Shown: positions 1 to 7,927, counted from the first letter of the stretch. The stretch is DNA of 22,777 bases from Acidimicrobiaceae bacterium (GCA_025463965.1 JAODBN010000352.1:1-22777); one strand, 5' to 3'. Numbers and translations: made by a program. Notes: a model not told the origin generated them from the sequence alone.

Positions 1-329
1 CCTTCGGGGGCGGCACCCCCTACGGCTCGGGGGGCAGCCTGCGAGAGGCGGCATGGGGCGGACGCGCCGGCCTGTGGGCCCAGGGTGGCGCCGGTGGCGC
101 CGGATCGGGAACTGGCGGGCGGGTGCCGTCAGCCGCCCGCCCTGCCGCCTCGACCGGGGCCGAACAGCTCGGCCTCGCCCCGGGCGACGCGGTCGTCCAC
201 GCGCGGTGGGGCGAGGGCACGGTCCTCGAGGTCCGCGGCGAGGGCGACCGGGCCGAGGCATCGATCGCCTTTCCTCGCCAGGGCACCAAGCGGTTCCTGC
301 TCACCGCCACCCCCCTCAAGCGCGCCTGA
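1..329 (+). CDS. pcrA: PcrA/UvrD DNA helicase, C-terminal end only (5' partial)
   Basis: The frame is open from the left edge (first full codon at position 3) and stops with TGA at 327-329, giving about 108 residues of a truncated gene. A Gly/Ser/Ala-rich linker of about 55 residues leads into a compact terminal domain with the motif GDAVVHARWGEGTVLEV and ending near GTKRFLLTATPLKRA. That is the Tudor-like C-terminal domain of PcrA/UvrD superfamily 1 helicases. In known PcrA/UvrD this domain contacts RNA polymerase and links the helicase to transcription-coupled repair. The helicase motor domains lie outside the window. The flexible linker before the domain is typical of the family. Identification rests on the terminal domain only, so PcrA versus a UvrD paralogue cannot be separated; synteny with sucCD favours PcrA. 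Confidence 0.85.
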   Translation, partial: FGGGTPYGSGGSLREAAWGGRAGLWAQGGAGGAGSGTGGRVPSAARPAASTGAEQLGLAPGDAVVHARWGEGTVLEVRGEGDRAEASIAFPRQGTKRFLLTATPLKRA

Positions 330-441
330 AGCTTCGACACTCCCGCGCCGCCACCGCTCGGCCACAGGAGCGATCGGCGCCCGCGTCGTAGGGCGGCCGG
401 CGACGTGGCTCGGCCACGGCCGATGTCGGCGGCGCCCGAGG

Positions 442-482
442 CGCATCGACGACAGCGAGTCGAACCGCAACGCGTCGATGCG
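442..482. terminator. Hairpin between convergent pcrA and AHSA1 genes
   Basis: A perfect 10-bp inverted repeat (CGCATCGACG at 442-451, its complement at 473-482) encloses a 21-nt loop. It lies in the 171-nt gap between the pcrA stop and the stop of the minus-strand AHSA1 gene. No U tract follows on either strand. The position suggests a bidirectional terminator, but the loop is long and function is inferred from position only. The rest of the 330-500 gap shows no convincing gene. Confidence 0.4.
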
Positions 483-500
483 AGAAAGGAAGGGAAGGCC

Positions 501-953
501 TTATTGATCACCGCGTAGCAAAAGGGCGCCCAAGGGGTCGAGCCAGGCGGCCGTCCCCTCTTCTCTCCACGCGGGCAGCTCATGACCGTCGAGGAAGGCT
601 CCCTGCTCGGTGAGCACGAGTCGGGTGTGGCCGTCGACGTCGGTCATCTCGACCGTCGTCTGGGACATCGTGGCGAGCCGGTCGCCCATGAGGAGCACCG
701 ACGTGTAGGCGATGCGCCTGTTCTCGACGAGGTCGCGATAGAGCGACTCCCAGGTGATCGCCAACCCGTCGTGGGTGTTCTCGTGTCGCTCGACGCCCCC
801 CACTCGAAAGTCCAGGCGGTAGCCGGGTGCGTCCTTGGCGAACCATCGGCGCTTGGTGGCCTCGTCGGACCATGCCGCGAACACTCTCTCGGGCGGAGGC
901 GGGTAGCGGCGCTCGAGGGTGAAGGTGGCATGCGTCACGGTGTGCTCAGACAC
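501..953 (-). CDS. SRPBCC / AHSA1-domain protein
   Basis: A 150-residue protein with the AHSA1/START-like (SRPBCC) fold. An early FTLERRYPPPPERVFAAWSD segment is the family's opening strand and helix; RRWFAKDAP, a central EVGG-like turn (DFRVGGVER) and a long C-terminal helix with GTAAWLDPLGALL follow. Such proteins bind small hydrophobic ligands; the ligand is not predictable here. The GTG start at 951-953 overlaps the stop of the upstream arsR gene by 8 nt, so the two are translationally coupled. ArsR-AHSA1 pairs are common in actinobacteria, where the regulator controls its partner. There is no ATG near the N-terminus in this frame. A second GTG five codons in is possible but less likely. 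Confidence 0.85.
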   Translation of the reverse strand: MSEHTVTHATFTLERRYPPPPERVFAAWSDEATKRRWFAKDAPGYRLDFRVGGVERHENTHDGLAITWESLYRDLVENRRIAYTSVLLMGDRLATMSQTTVEMTDVDGHTRLVLTEQGAFLDGHELPAWREEGTAAWLDPLGALLLRGDQ

Positions 954-1311
954 GAGGTCCTCCAAGTTGTTGGTCGGGCTGTTCGACGGGTTGGCCGGCG
1001 AGCTCTTGGCCCAGTCGGTCGAGGCGCCCTTCCCACTCGGTGCGCTGCTCGGAGATCCAGGCCTCGGCCCTTCGCAGCGGGGCGGGCTGCAGGTGACAGG
1101 TGCGCACCCGGCCGACTTTGTCCGAGCGCACGAGGCCCGACTGCTCGAGCACTGCGAGGTGTTGAAGGACCGAGGGGAGCGACATCGGCAGGGGAGCGGC
1201 GAGCTTGCTGACCGAGGTCGGACCGAGCGCGAGCTGTTCGACGATGGCCCGTCGGGAGGGATCGGCGAGCGCGTGGAGGACCCGGTCGAGCCCACCGAGA
1301 TAGTTAGTCAC
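946..1311 (-). CDS. ArsR-family winged-helix transcriptional regulator
   Basis: A 121-residue helix-turn-helix regulator. HALADPSRRAIVEQLALGP is the typical ArsR N-terminal helix, and SVSKLAAPLPMSLPSVLQHLAVLEQSGLV is the winged-helix recognition region. No metal-binding ELCVCDL-type motif is present, so it belongs to the non-metal subgroup usually paired with AHSA1 proteins. I chose the GTG at 1309-1311 because a TATAGT box ends 7 nt before it, which would put transcription start on the start codon. In-frame GTG codons at 1327-1329 and 1318-1320 would add six or three residues and overlap that box. The gene is divergent from the RibD_C gene and overlaps the AHSA1 start by 8 nt. Autoregulation of the shared gap is likely but inferred. 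Confidence 0.88.
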   Translation of the reverse strand: MTNYLGGLDRVLHALADPSRRAIVEQLALGPTSVSKLAAPLPMSLPSVLQHLAVLEQSGLVRSDKVGRVRTCHLQPAPLRRAEAWISEQRTEWEGRLDRLGQELAGQPVEQPDQQLGGPRV

Positions 1312-1318
1312 ATGCTTC

Positions 1319-1324
1319 ACTATA
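1319..1324 (-). promoter_or_regulatory. -10 box of the arsR-AHSA1 operon, leaderless
   Basis: TATAGT on the minus strand is followed by 7 nt and then the GTG at 1311. Transcription would start at or next to the start codon. No Shine-Dalgarno sequence precedes that GTG. No clear -35 box is visible. Confidence 0.5.
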
Positions 1325-1337
1325 CGCACGAAAGCGC

Positions 1338-1343
1338 TACGCT
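1338..1343 (+). promoter_or_regulatory. -10 box of the RibD_C reductase gene
   Basis: TACGCT lies about 30 nt before the ATG at 1373. A predicted start near 1350 leaves a short leader containing GGAGGG (1364-1369) as ribosome-binding site, so this gene is not leaderless. The box sits 13 nt from the opposing arsR -10 box, and an ArsR dimer bound here could control both directions. Confidence 0.4.
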
Positions 1344-1372
1344 TAAGCAGTCACCGCGGTATTGGAGGGCCC

Positions 1373-2020
1373 ATGGCCAAGGTTCGCGTGCACGGGTTCT
1401 CGCTCTCGCTCGACGGGTACGCCGCCGGGGCGGGACAGGACCGCGAGCATCCGCTCGGCCGTGGCGGGTCCAAGCTGCACGAGTGGGTCTTCGAGACCCG
1501 CTACGGGCGCCGTCTCCGGGGCCTGCAGGGGGGCACCACGTCGGTCGACGACGTCCTCGTCTCGGCACGCGACGAAGGGATCGGAGCGACGATCATGGGC
1601 CGGAACATGTTCGGCCCGGTCCGGGGTCCTTGGAAGACCGGAGAGCCCTGGACGGGATGGTGGGGAAGCGACCCGCCCTATCACCATCGGGTCTTCGTGC
1701 TCACCCACCATCCCCGCCCCCCGATCGAGATGGAGGGCGGCACGACCTTCTCCTTCGTGCCAACCGGGATCCTCGACGCGCTCGAACAAGCGCTCGCCGC
1801 GGCCGAGGGACAAGACGTGCTCATCGGCGGCGGCGCCGCCACGGTTCGTCAGTACCTCGCAGCGGGTCTCGTCGACGAGGCGCATCTCGTGATCGTCCCG
1901 GTCCTCCTCGGGTCGGGCGAGCGGCTCTTCGTCAGTCCCCAGATCAACGACGCCACCTACCGCTGCATCGAGCACGTGAGCACCGCTTCGGTGACCCATC
2001 TCCGCCTGGAGCGGTGCTGA
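1373..2020 (+). CDS. RibD C-terminal / dihydrofolate reductase-like family protein
   Basis: A 215-residue protein of the RibD_C (dihydrofolate reductase-like) fold. The opening strand with FSLSLDGYAAG, the IMGRNMFGP segment, VFVLTHHPR, the nucleotide-loop region DVLIGGGAATVRQYLAAGLVDEAHL and the late VLLGSGERLF are family hallmarks. Members use NADPH to reduce pterin- or pyrimidine-like substrates, but most are uncharacterised and a true DHFR role should not be assumed. The ATG at 1373 has GGAGG a few nt upstream. It is divergent from arsR. ArsR-AHSA1-RibD_C clusters recur in actinobacteria, so it may belong to the same regulon; that is inference. Confidence 0.88.
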   Translation: MAKVRVHGFSLSLDGYAAGAGQDREHPLGRGGSKLHEWVFETRYGRRLRGLQGGTTSVDDVLVSARDEGIGATIMGRNMFGPVRGPWKTGEPWTGWWGSDPPYHHRVFVLTHHPRPPIEMEGGTTFSFVPTGILDALEQALAAAEGQDVLIGGGAATVRQYLAAGLVDEAHLVIVPVLLGSGERLFVSPQINDATYRCIEHVSTASVTHLRLERC

Positions 2021-2024
2021 CGTC

Positions 2025-2042
2025 GCGCTCGTGCGCGAGCGC
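2025..2042. terminator. Hairpin between convergent RibD_C and glycosyltransferase genes
   Basis: GCGCTCG (2025-2031) and CGAGCGC (2036-2042) form a perfect 7-bp stem with a TGCG tetraloop. It starts four bases after the RibD_C stop and lies 29 nt from the stop of the opposing gene. No U tract on either side. Likely a bidirectional terminator. Confidence 0.5.
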
Positions 2043-2071
2043 CCATGCGGGCGCGCCCGGCTGAGCCCGCT

Positions 2072-3976
2072 TCAGCGCGAGACGGCCGCGCGGACAGGGC
2101 AGCGAGAGGGCGGCTTGGCGGGCCTCGGAGGGCCCGGGTTCGGGACCCATCCCCGCGCCGCGAGGGCCGGGAGGGTCCACCTGGCCGGGGACATGAGCGC
2201 CGCGGCACCCGGATAGCTGCGCCGGACGTAGACCATGGCGCCGGGGTCCGGGACGCGCTCGAACTCACGGTGCAGCTGGGCCCGGAGCCCTGTCGTCCAA
2301 GGAATCCGGTTGGCCGCAGTGCCCGACTGGACGAAGAACGAGGCTTGCGAGAGCCACTTGCTCCAGATCGCCACGAGGGACGGGTCCACCGGTCCGCAGC
2401 CGAGAGCCGGGTGCTTGGGCGACACGACCAGCCACTCGCCGGTGGCGTCGATGAACTGGGGGCAGCCGCCGTGAGAGCCGCTCATGCGATTGGCGGCCAC
2501 GAGGAGCACCGCCGCGTCCGAGATCGTGCAAGCGCTCCTCGGCACCGCGAGGTCGATGGCGAGACCCGGGTCCCGGGTGCTCGCGGACTTGTTGGCATCA
2601 AAGTGCGACTCGCTCGGCAACAGGCGGACCAGTCCGAACACCGTCGCGGCGCCCAGCACGAGGGCGCCGGCGAGACGCACTCCTCCGGCGCGGGCGCTTC
2701 CTCGAGCGGCGCGCCCCCAGATCACCGCCGTCGCCCCGAGGGCGGCCAGCTCCGCGCCCCGCCCGAGGGCGTAGCCCAGCACGAGGGCACAGAACGCGGC
2801 GGGGAAGTAGGCGTAGTGGTTGTAGAACTCCGAGGAAACGGTGACCGCCGCCAGGCTGACCGCCGCGCCGAGCAGAGCGAAGACCTCCAGGCGATCCCCG
2901 CGGCCGGCGAAGGCGGGGAGCGCGCTCCCCGCCACCAGCACCGCGGCGAGCACAAGGGCGATGGCCTCTCCCTGTCTCAAGGAGACGTTCACATGCTCGA
3001 TCCCCACGGCGCCGGCGAGCACAGGGAGCCGGCTGGCCAGGCTCGCCGTCCCGTGCGATCGGACGAGCTGTGAGGTGACCACCTCTCGCCAGAACGCGGC
3101 GGGGGCGACGGCGATGAAGGGCTCGCAGGTGACCGCGAAGCCGCCCACCGTCCCCGCCAGCACCGGGAACAGCCCGCGGCGCACGCCGCCGTTCGAGCGA
3201 TCAGGGTTCGGGAACGCCGCACAAAGGGCCAGCGCGACCGCCGGAAGGATCGCCCAGGTCTTCACGGTGCCGGCAAATCCCATGAAGGCGCCCGCCGCGA
3301 TGAGACGCCCGGGCCGGGCGAGCTGGCCCGACCGGAATGCCAGCCGGGCCGCGACGAGGCACAACAGCACGAGGTAGGGCTCGAGCAAGAGCGTGCGGTC
3401 TGCGAAGAACGCTCCCGGGAACACCGCAAGGGCGATCCCTCCACCGAGGGACGCGGCGAGGCCGCGGTGGCGCAGGAGCTGGGCGACGAGCAAGGCGTTC
3501 AGGCCCACCACCACTGCGGTGATCACCCGGGCCACGGCCAGTCCCTCGGCCGCACCTGCCCCGTGGGTCAACAGCGCGACCGGCGCCATGAGCAGCGAGA
3601 TGCCCGGCGGCTGCACGAACACGTAGCTCCGGTAGGGAAGGACCCCTGCCACGAGACGCAGCGCGGAGCCGTAGTAGACGCCATCGTCGTACTGCACGAC
3701 CCCGTGCAGCCCCTCGGGCCGGGTGAGGTTGTACGCGGCGAGGCCGGCCCCGAGAAGTCCGGCGATCAGCGGGGCGACGTGCCCGAGCCAACGTGGAGCC
3801 CCCGTCCACCTCCACCTCGACTCGCGAGGCGGGACCGGTCCCGAGCCGACGGGTGGCTCGGCGCGTTCCTCGACTTGTGGGACAGCGAGCGGATCGGACC
3901 CGGCGAGCGGGGTGGGGGCGACGACGGCAGCGACGCTCTCGGTCGTGGCGGCCGAGGCCTCCACCTCTTGGGTCAC
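2072..3976 (-). CDS. Polytopic membrane glycosyltransferase-like protein (GT-C type)
   Basis: About 634 residues. A disordered Ala/Pro/Glu-rich N-terminal tail of about 50 residues precedes roughly ten or more hydrophobic helices through residue ~470. A mostly soluble C-terminal part ends in a Pro/Arg-rich tail. After the first helix comes VQYDDGVYYGSALRLV (Asp97-Asp98) and then LPYRSYVFVQPPGISLL. An acidic pair in the first external loop followed by a proline-rich helix entry is typical of GT-C enzymes (PMT/ArnT/GT87-like), which use polyprenyl-phosphate sugars outside the membrane. The substrate is unknown. GTG at 3974-3976 is chosen because a TACGAT box ends 7 nt upstream. The frame is open up to 4192, but that would cover the sucC promoter and start. 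Confidence 0.7.
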   Translation of the reverse strand: MTQEVEASAATTESVAAVVAPTPLAGSDPLAVPQVEERAEPPVGSGPVPPRESRWRWTGAPRWLGHVAPLIAGLLGAGLAAYNLTRPEGLHGVVQYDDGVYYGSALRLVAGVLPYRSYVFVQPPGISLLMAPVALLTHGAGAAEGLAVARVITAVVVGLNALLVAQLLRHRGLAASLGGGIALAVFPGAFFADRTLLLEPYLVLLCLVAARLAFRSGQLARPGRLIAAGAFMGFAGTVKTWAILPAVALALCAAFPNPDRSNGGVRRGLFPVLAGTVGGFAVTCEPFIAVAPAAFWREVVTSQLVRSHGTASLASRLPVLAGAVGIEHVNVSLRQGEAIALVLAAVLVAGSALPAFAGRGDRLEVFALLGAAVSLAAVTVSSEFYNHYAYFPAAFCALVLGYALGRGAELAALGATAVIWGRAARGSARAGGVRLAGALVLGAATVFGLVRLLPSESHFDANKSASTRDPGLAIDLAVPRSACTISDAAVLLVAANRMSGSHGGCPQFIDATGEWLVVSPKHPALGCGPVDPSLVAIWSKWLSQASFFVQSGTAANRIPWTTGLRAQLHREFERVPDPGAMVYVRRSYPGAAALMSPARWTLPALAARGWVPNPGPPRPAKPPSRCPVRAAVSR

Positions 3977-3983
3977 CGCCAAG

Positions 3984-3989
3984 ATCGTA
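3984..3989 (-). promoter_or_regulatory. -10 box of the glycosyltransferase-like gene, leaderless
   Basis: TACGAT on the minus strand is followed by 7 nt and GTG at 3976. No ribosome-binding site is present. This box decides the start codon over the alternative TTG at 3982, which would sit only 1 nt from the box. Confidence 0.5.
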
Positions 3990-4096
3990 GCTGGCCCCTG
4001 GCCAGCGGCCTGGGACGGTGTTTCCCGGGGGGCTCGGAGCCCCGCCGCACTCGTGGCGCCGTTCGCCCCAACTGTCGCCAGGAAAGGTGGCCTGCG

Positions 4097-4102
4097 TAGT
4101 AT
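4097..4102 (+). promoter_or_regulatory. -10 box of sucCD
   Basis: TAGTAT is followed by a predicted start near 4109, leaving a leader of about 23 nt with GAGGAGG (4117-4123) placed 8 nt before the sucC GTG. sucC is thus a conventional, Shine-Dalgarno-led gene in a window where many operon-first genes are leaderless. Confidence 0.45.
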
Positions 4103-4131
4103 CCGGCGGTCGAGCCGAGGAGGCTGATTTC

Positions 4132-5283
4132 GTGGACCTCTACGAGTATCAGGGAAAGCAGTACTTCGCCCGCTTCGGGATCCCGGTGTCACCGGGCGAG
4201 GTGGCCGACACCGTCGAGGATGCCGTCGAGGCCGCCGAGCGCCTCGGCTACCCCGTGGTGGTGAAGGCGCAGGTGCAGGTGGGCGGCCGGGGAAAGGCGG
4301 GAGGCATCCGTCTCGCTGCGAACCGCGACGAGGCGCGCTCGAGCGCGGAGGCGGTGCTCGGTCTCGACATCAAGGGCCACGTGGTGAAGAGGCTCTGGAT
4401 CGAGAAGGCTTCCGACATCGCGAAGGAGTACTACGCGAGCTTCACCCTCGATCGTGCGGCGAAGCTTCACCTCGCCATGGTCTCGGCCCGCGGCGGCGTC
4501 GACATCGAGCAAGTCGCCGAGGAGGAGCCCGAGGCGATCGCCCGGCTCCACATCGACCCGCTGGACGGGCTGGAGCCGGCTGCGGCCCTCGCGCTCGCCC
4601 GGGAAGCGGGGATCGACGAGGAGGCCGTCGAAGGCGTGGCTGGCGTGCTCGTCGAGCTCTATCGCTGCTACGTCGAAGGCGACGCTGATCTCGTGGAGAT
4701 CAACCCCCTCATCCTCACCCCCGACGGCCGGGTCCATGCGCTCGACGCAAAGGTCACCCTGGACGACGCGGCCAGCTTTCGCCACCCAGACTGGGACGCC
4801 TACTCGAACCTCGAAGAGCTCGACCCGCGCGACCGTCTCGCCAAGGAGAAGGGCCTGCAGTACGTCGGCCTGGACGGCGACGTGGGGATCATCGCAAACG
4901 GGGCGGGACTGGCCATGAGCACGTGCGACGTCGTCGAGCAGGTCGGTGGCAAGCCGGCGAACTTCCTCGACATCGGCGGTGGCGCCAGCGCCGCGGTGAT
5001 GGCGAACGCCCTCGAGGTGATCAACACCGACGAGAAGGTGCGGTCGATCTTCGTCAACGTCTTCGGGGGGATCACCCGGGGCGAGGAGGTGGCGAACGGG
5101 ATCGTCCAGGCGCTCGCCCGGGTCCAGATCGACGCGCCGATCGTGATCCGCCTGGACGGGACGAACGCCGAGCAGGGCCGGGCGATCCTCGCCGAGCACG
5201 CCTCGGACAAGCTCGTCTCGCTCCCGACCATGCTCGAGGCAGCGAGACGGGCCAGCGAACTGGCGAGAACGGGTGTGGCATGA
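4132..5283 (+). CDS. sucC: Succinate-CoA ligase (ADP-forming), beta subunit
   Basis: A 383-residue beta subunit of succinyl-CoA synthetase, which with SucD converts succinyl-CoA to succinate with nucleotide triphosphate formation in the TCA cycle. The N-terminal ATP-grasp domain opens with DLYEYQGKQYFARFGIPVSPG and contains VVVKAQVQVGGRGKAGG. VEINPLILTPDGRVHALDAK is the metal and nucleotide site. The C-terminal ligase domain carries NGAGLAMSTCDVV, NFLDIGGGA and VFGGITRGEEVA. Length is close to the usual 385-400. The GTG at 4132 is fixed by GAGGAGG 8 nt upstream and by alignment with the family start. The stop overlaps the sucD start as ATGA. Confidence 0.97.
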   Translation: MDLYEYQGKQYFARFGIPVSPGEVADTVEDAVEAAERLGYPVVVKAQVQVGGRGKAGGIRLAANRDEARSSAEAVLGLDIKGHVVKRLWIEKASDIAKEYYASFTLDRAAKLHLAMVSARGGVDIEQVAEEEPEAIARLHIDPLDGLEPAAALALAREAGIDEEAVEGVAGVLVELYRCYVEGDADLVEINPLILTPDGRVHALDAKVTLDDAASFRHPDWDAYSNLEELDPRDRLAKEKGLQYVGLDGDVGIIANGAGLAMSTCDVVEQVGGKPANFLDIGGGASAAVMANALEVINTDEKVRSIFVNVFGGITRGEEVANGIVQALARVQIDAPIVIRLDGTNAEQGRAILAEHASDKLVSLPTMLEAARRASELARTGVA

Positions 5284-6170
5284 GCATCTTCGTCGACGAG
5301 AACACCAAGGTCGTCATCCAGGGCCTCAGCCCCACCAGCCAGGGCGCCTACCACGGCCTGCGCAACCGTGCCTACGGGACCCAGGTGGTGGCGGGCACCA
5401 ACCCCAAGCGCGGTGGCGAGAACATCCAGGGCATCCCCGTGTACGCGACGGTCGCCGAGGCGGTCGCCGAGACCGGTGCGAACGCCTCGTTCATCGCCGT
5501 GCCCCCTTCCGGGGCGCCGAGCGCCATCCTCGAGGCCGCCGAGGCGGGCATCCCCTTCGTGGTGTGCATCACCGAGTTCATCCCCGCCCAGGACGAGGCA
5601 CGGGTCTCGGCGACGCTGCGGCGGTTCTTCCCGGGCACGCGCCTGCTCGGACCGAACTGCCCGGGGATCATCAGCCCCGGCAAGGCCAACATCGGGATCA
5701 CCGCGGACGACATCGCCCTTCCCGGGGGGCCCGTGGGCCTCGTGAGCCGCTCAGGAACGGTCTTCTACCAAGCGCTCTACGAGCTCACCCAAAAAGGGAT
5801 CGGCCAGACCACCGGAGTCGGGATCGGCGGAGACCCGGTGCCGGGCACGAACTTCATCGACTGCCTCGCCGCCTTCCAGGCCGACCCCGAGACCCGCGCC
5901 GTGATCATGATCGGCGAGATCGGCGGGGTGGAGGAGGAGCGGGCCGCAGAGTTCATCGCCTCGGAGATGGACAAGCCCGTCATCGCCTACATCGCCGGAG
6001 TCACGGCTCCTCCCGGACGCAAGATGGGGCACGCGGGTGCCATCGTCTCGGGCTCCAAGGGAACCGCGGCGGCCAAGATGGCCGCGCTCTCGCAGGCCGG
6101 GGTGCTCGTGGCGAAGAACCCAACCGAAGCGGGGGAGCTGATGGCCGGGGTGGTCGCCGAGCTGGCATGA
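5280..6170 (+). CDS. sucD: Succinate-CoA ligase (ADP-forming), alpha subunit
   Basis: A 296-residue alpha subunit. The N-terminal CoA-binding Rossmann domain shows SIFVDENTKVVIQGLSPTSQGAYH and the GTNPKRGG loop. RLLGPNCPGIISPGKANIGI is the CoA/ligase junction. The phosphorylated histidine is His251 in GRKMGHAGAIVSG. EIGGVEEERAAEFI is the conserved helix start that contacts the beta subunit. The ATG overlaps the sucC TGA (ATGA), so the two subunits are translationally coupled and made in equal amounts. A hairpin begins right after the stop. Confidence 0.97.
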   Translation: MSIFVDENTKVVIQGLSPTSQGAYHGLRNRAYGTQVVAGTNPKRGGENIQGIPVYATVAEAVAETGANASFIAVPPSGAPSAILEAAEAGIPFVVCITEFIPAQDEARVSATLRRFFPGTRLLGPNCPGIISPGKANIGITADDIALPGGPVGLVSRSGTVFYQALYELTQKGIGQTTGVGIGGDPVPGTNFIDCLAAFQADPETRAVIMIGEIGGVEEERAAEFIASEMDKPVIAYIAGVTAPPGRKMGHAGAIVSGSKGTAAAKMAALSQAGVLVAKNPTEAGELMAGVVAELA

Positions 6171-6171
6171 G

Positions 6172-6193
6172 CCGCGCCGGGCCTGCGGCGCGG
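6172..6193. terminator. Hairpin after sucCD, convergent with aldehyde dehydrogenase
   Basis: CCGCGCCG (6172-6179) pairs perfectly with CGGCGCGG (6186-6193) around a 6-nt loop. It starts one base after the sucD stop. No U tract. The remaining bases up to 6261 show nothing else. Confidence 0.5.
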
Positions 6194-6261
6194 TCGCGCC
6201 TGACGGACCGCCCGCCCGAGGCTCGATCGGTTGTCGTCGCGACCAGATGGCAGCGAAGGGC

Positions 6262-7824
6262 TCAGCGGGCGGGGAGCAGCGAGTAGGCGGGGAAGTTCCC
6301 GAAGAGCTGCTCGTCCGCGCCGTTGGGGCCGTAGGTGACGGCGTGCACGAGGAGCTCTCCTCCGACAAAGGCGCCCTTCCACGAGGCTCCGAGCCCGCCG
6401 AAGACCTCCTCGCGGTCCCCCCGGCTGCGGGGCCGGTTGACGCCGACCTTGAACGCCTGCAGGTGCTCGGCGACGCGCGCCGCGAAGTCCAGGTCGTCGG
6501 TGGCGATGCTCGCCACGAGCGATCCGGCCGACGCGTTCATCTGGGCCAAGAGCTCGGACTCGGTGTCGACGATGACGATCGAATCGAGCGGGCCGAACGG
6601 CTCGGCGTGCTGGAGTGACCAGGAGGCGGGCGGGGCGAGGATGCACGCCGGTGCCACGTACGCGCTGAGGTCCTGTCCGGCGAGGAACGAACCGGCGGAC
6701 AGCGAGCCGTGGAACAGCGGCACCCCGCCTCCGCGGGTGCCCTCCTCGAAGCGTGCCGCAAGGTCCATCGCCTTCGAGGCGTGGATGACCGGGCCGAAGT
6801 CCAACTCCGGCAGCGGCTCGTCGGCGGATTCCACCGCAAGCGGATGTCCGAAGCGCAGGTCGCGCAGCACCGGCAGGTACGCCTCGAGGAAGGCGGGGAA
6901 GAGCCGCCGCTGGACGACGTAGCGCGGGTAGGCCGTGCAGCGCTGCTTCGCGTACTCGAAGCCCTTGCGGATGTGCTGGGCCAGCACCGGCCAGTCCGAG
7001 AAGTCCCAGATGCCCCAGGTGTTCAGCCCCTCCTGCTCGAGCATGTGGCGTCGGCCCGTGTCGGCGAGCGCAGTGGCCGCCAGTCGACCGTTGGCGCGGC
7101 CTCCCACGAATGCGAGGGCACCGATCCCCTCCGAGCGGATGAGCGCCTCGCCGAGCTCGGCGCCGACCCCGGACACCAAGGTGACCGGCAGGCCGGCTCG
7201 CGCCATGAAGGCGTGGGCCAGCGTCAGGCAGTGGAAGCCGCCCTGGGAGGGGGTCTTCGCGATCACGGCGTTGCCGGCGAGCGCCTGGACGAGCTCGGCG
7301 TGGACCTGGACGCTCATCGGGTAGTTCCAGCTGGCGATGTTGGACACCGGCCCCGGGAGCGGGCGCCGCTCGGCGTCGGTCCCCATGCGCAGGTGGTTCT
7401 CGATCTCCCGGACGTACCAGCGGGCGCCGTCAAGCCCTCGGTCCACATCGGCGCAGGCGAGCCGCCACGGCTTTCCGATCTCCCACACGAGCAAGAGCGC
7501 GAGCAGGTCGCGGTGCTCCGCCATCAGGTCCAACGCCGCGGTCACCCGGGCCCGGCGCTCGTCGAGGTCCACCTTGCCCCAGGCCTCGTGGGCGTCCCGG
7601 GCCATCGCCACCGCCGTCACGGCCTCGTCGTAGGAGATCCGCGGAGGCCCCGGGATCGGGGATCCGTCGACGGGGGAGACGTGGTCTCCCGGTACGCCGC
7701 TTCGGCGCCACTCGCCCCCCGACAGGTTGCGGAGGCGGTCGGAGTCGAAGGCCTCCGGGGCAACTCGGACGCAGCGGGCGTAGGTCTCCCACCAAGACGT
7801 ACCGGGCTTCAGTATGCGCGACAT
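6262..7824 (-). CDS. Aldehyde dehydrogenase family protein of unknown specificity
   Basis: A 520-residue NAD(P)+-dependent aldehyde dehydrogenase superfamily protein. SNIASWNYPMSVQVHAELVQALAGNAVIAKTPSQ is, in two parts, the WN..P entry and the cofactor-binding lysine strand. The FVGGRANGRLA segment replaces the usual FTGS turn. The catalytic cysteine is Cys296 in KQRCTAYPR, and the general-base glutamate is probably Glu263 in MLEQEGLN, where the family usually has ELGGK. PFGPLDSIVIVD is the late substrate/cofactor strand. The divergent glutamate motif places it in an atypical subgroup, so the substrate cannot be named. The ATG at 7822-7824 is supported by a -10 box 6 nt upstream. It lies antisense between sucD and purN and is not operonic with either. 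Confidence 0.85.
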   Translation of the reverse strand: MSRILKPGTSWWETYARCVRVAPEAFDSDRLRNLSGGEWRRSGVPGDHVSPVDGSPIPGPPRISYDEAVTAVAMARDAHEAWGKVDLDERRARVTAALDLMAEHRDLLALLLVWEIGKPWRLACADVDRGLDGARWYVREIENHLRMGTDAERRPLPGPVSNIASWNYPMSVQVHAELVQALAGNAVIAKTPSQGGFHCLTLAHAFMARAGLPVTLVSGVGAELGEALIRSEGIGALAFVGGRANGRLAATALADTGRRHMLEQEGLNTWGIWDFSDWPVLAQHIRKGFEYAKQRCTAYPRYVVQRRLFPAFLEAYLPVLRDLRFGHPLAVESADEPLPELDFGPVIHASKAMDLAARFEEGTRGGGVPLFHGSLSAGSFLAGQDLSAYVAPACILAPPASWSLQHAEPFGPLDSIVIVDTESELLAQMNASAGSLVASIATDDLDFAARVAEHLQAFKVGVNRPRSRGDREEVFGGLGASWKGAFVGGELLVHAVTYGPNGADEQLFGNFPAYSLLPAR

Positions 7825-7830
7825 GACGAA

Positions 7831-7836
7831 ATCGTA
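7831..7836 (-). promoter_or_regulatory. -10 box of the aldehyde dehydrogenase gene, leaderless
   Basis: TACGAT on the minus strand, a 6-nt spacer, then ATG at 7824. No Shine-Dalgarno sequence. Same geometry and same hexamer as the box at 3984-3989. Confidence 0.55.
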
Positions 7837-7927
7837 AGGGCTGTGGCGACCGGTCGCGTTCGCCGGCCTCCCGGCAGAGCCCAGCCGCTCGCGGCCGGGC
7901 GGTCGGGGGCGCCCTGCGGCCCGCTGG

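Noticed and set aside
2045..3073. Plus-strand frame opposite the glycosyltransferase gene
   Set aside because: Arg/Gly/His-rich composition without hydrophobic core, typical of a reversed membrane-protein gene.
3977..4192. N-terminal extension of the glycosyltransferase up to 4192
   Set aside because: It would cover the sucC promoter, ribosome site and start. The -10 box at 3984-3989 sets the start at 3976.
4189..5199. Long minus-strand open frame opposite sucC
   Set aside because: It mirrors the sucC codons; sucC has all family motifs and a ribosome site. Long antisense frames are expected at this GC content.
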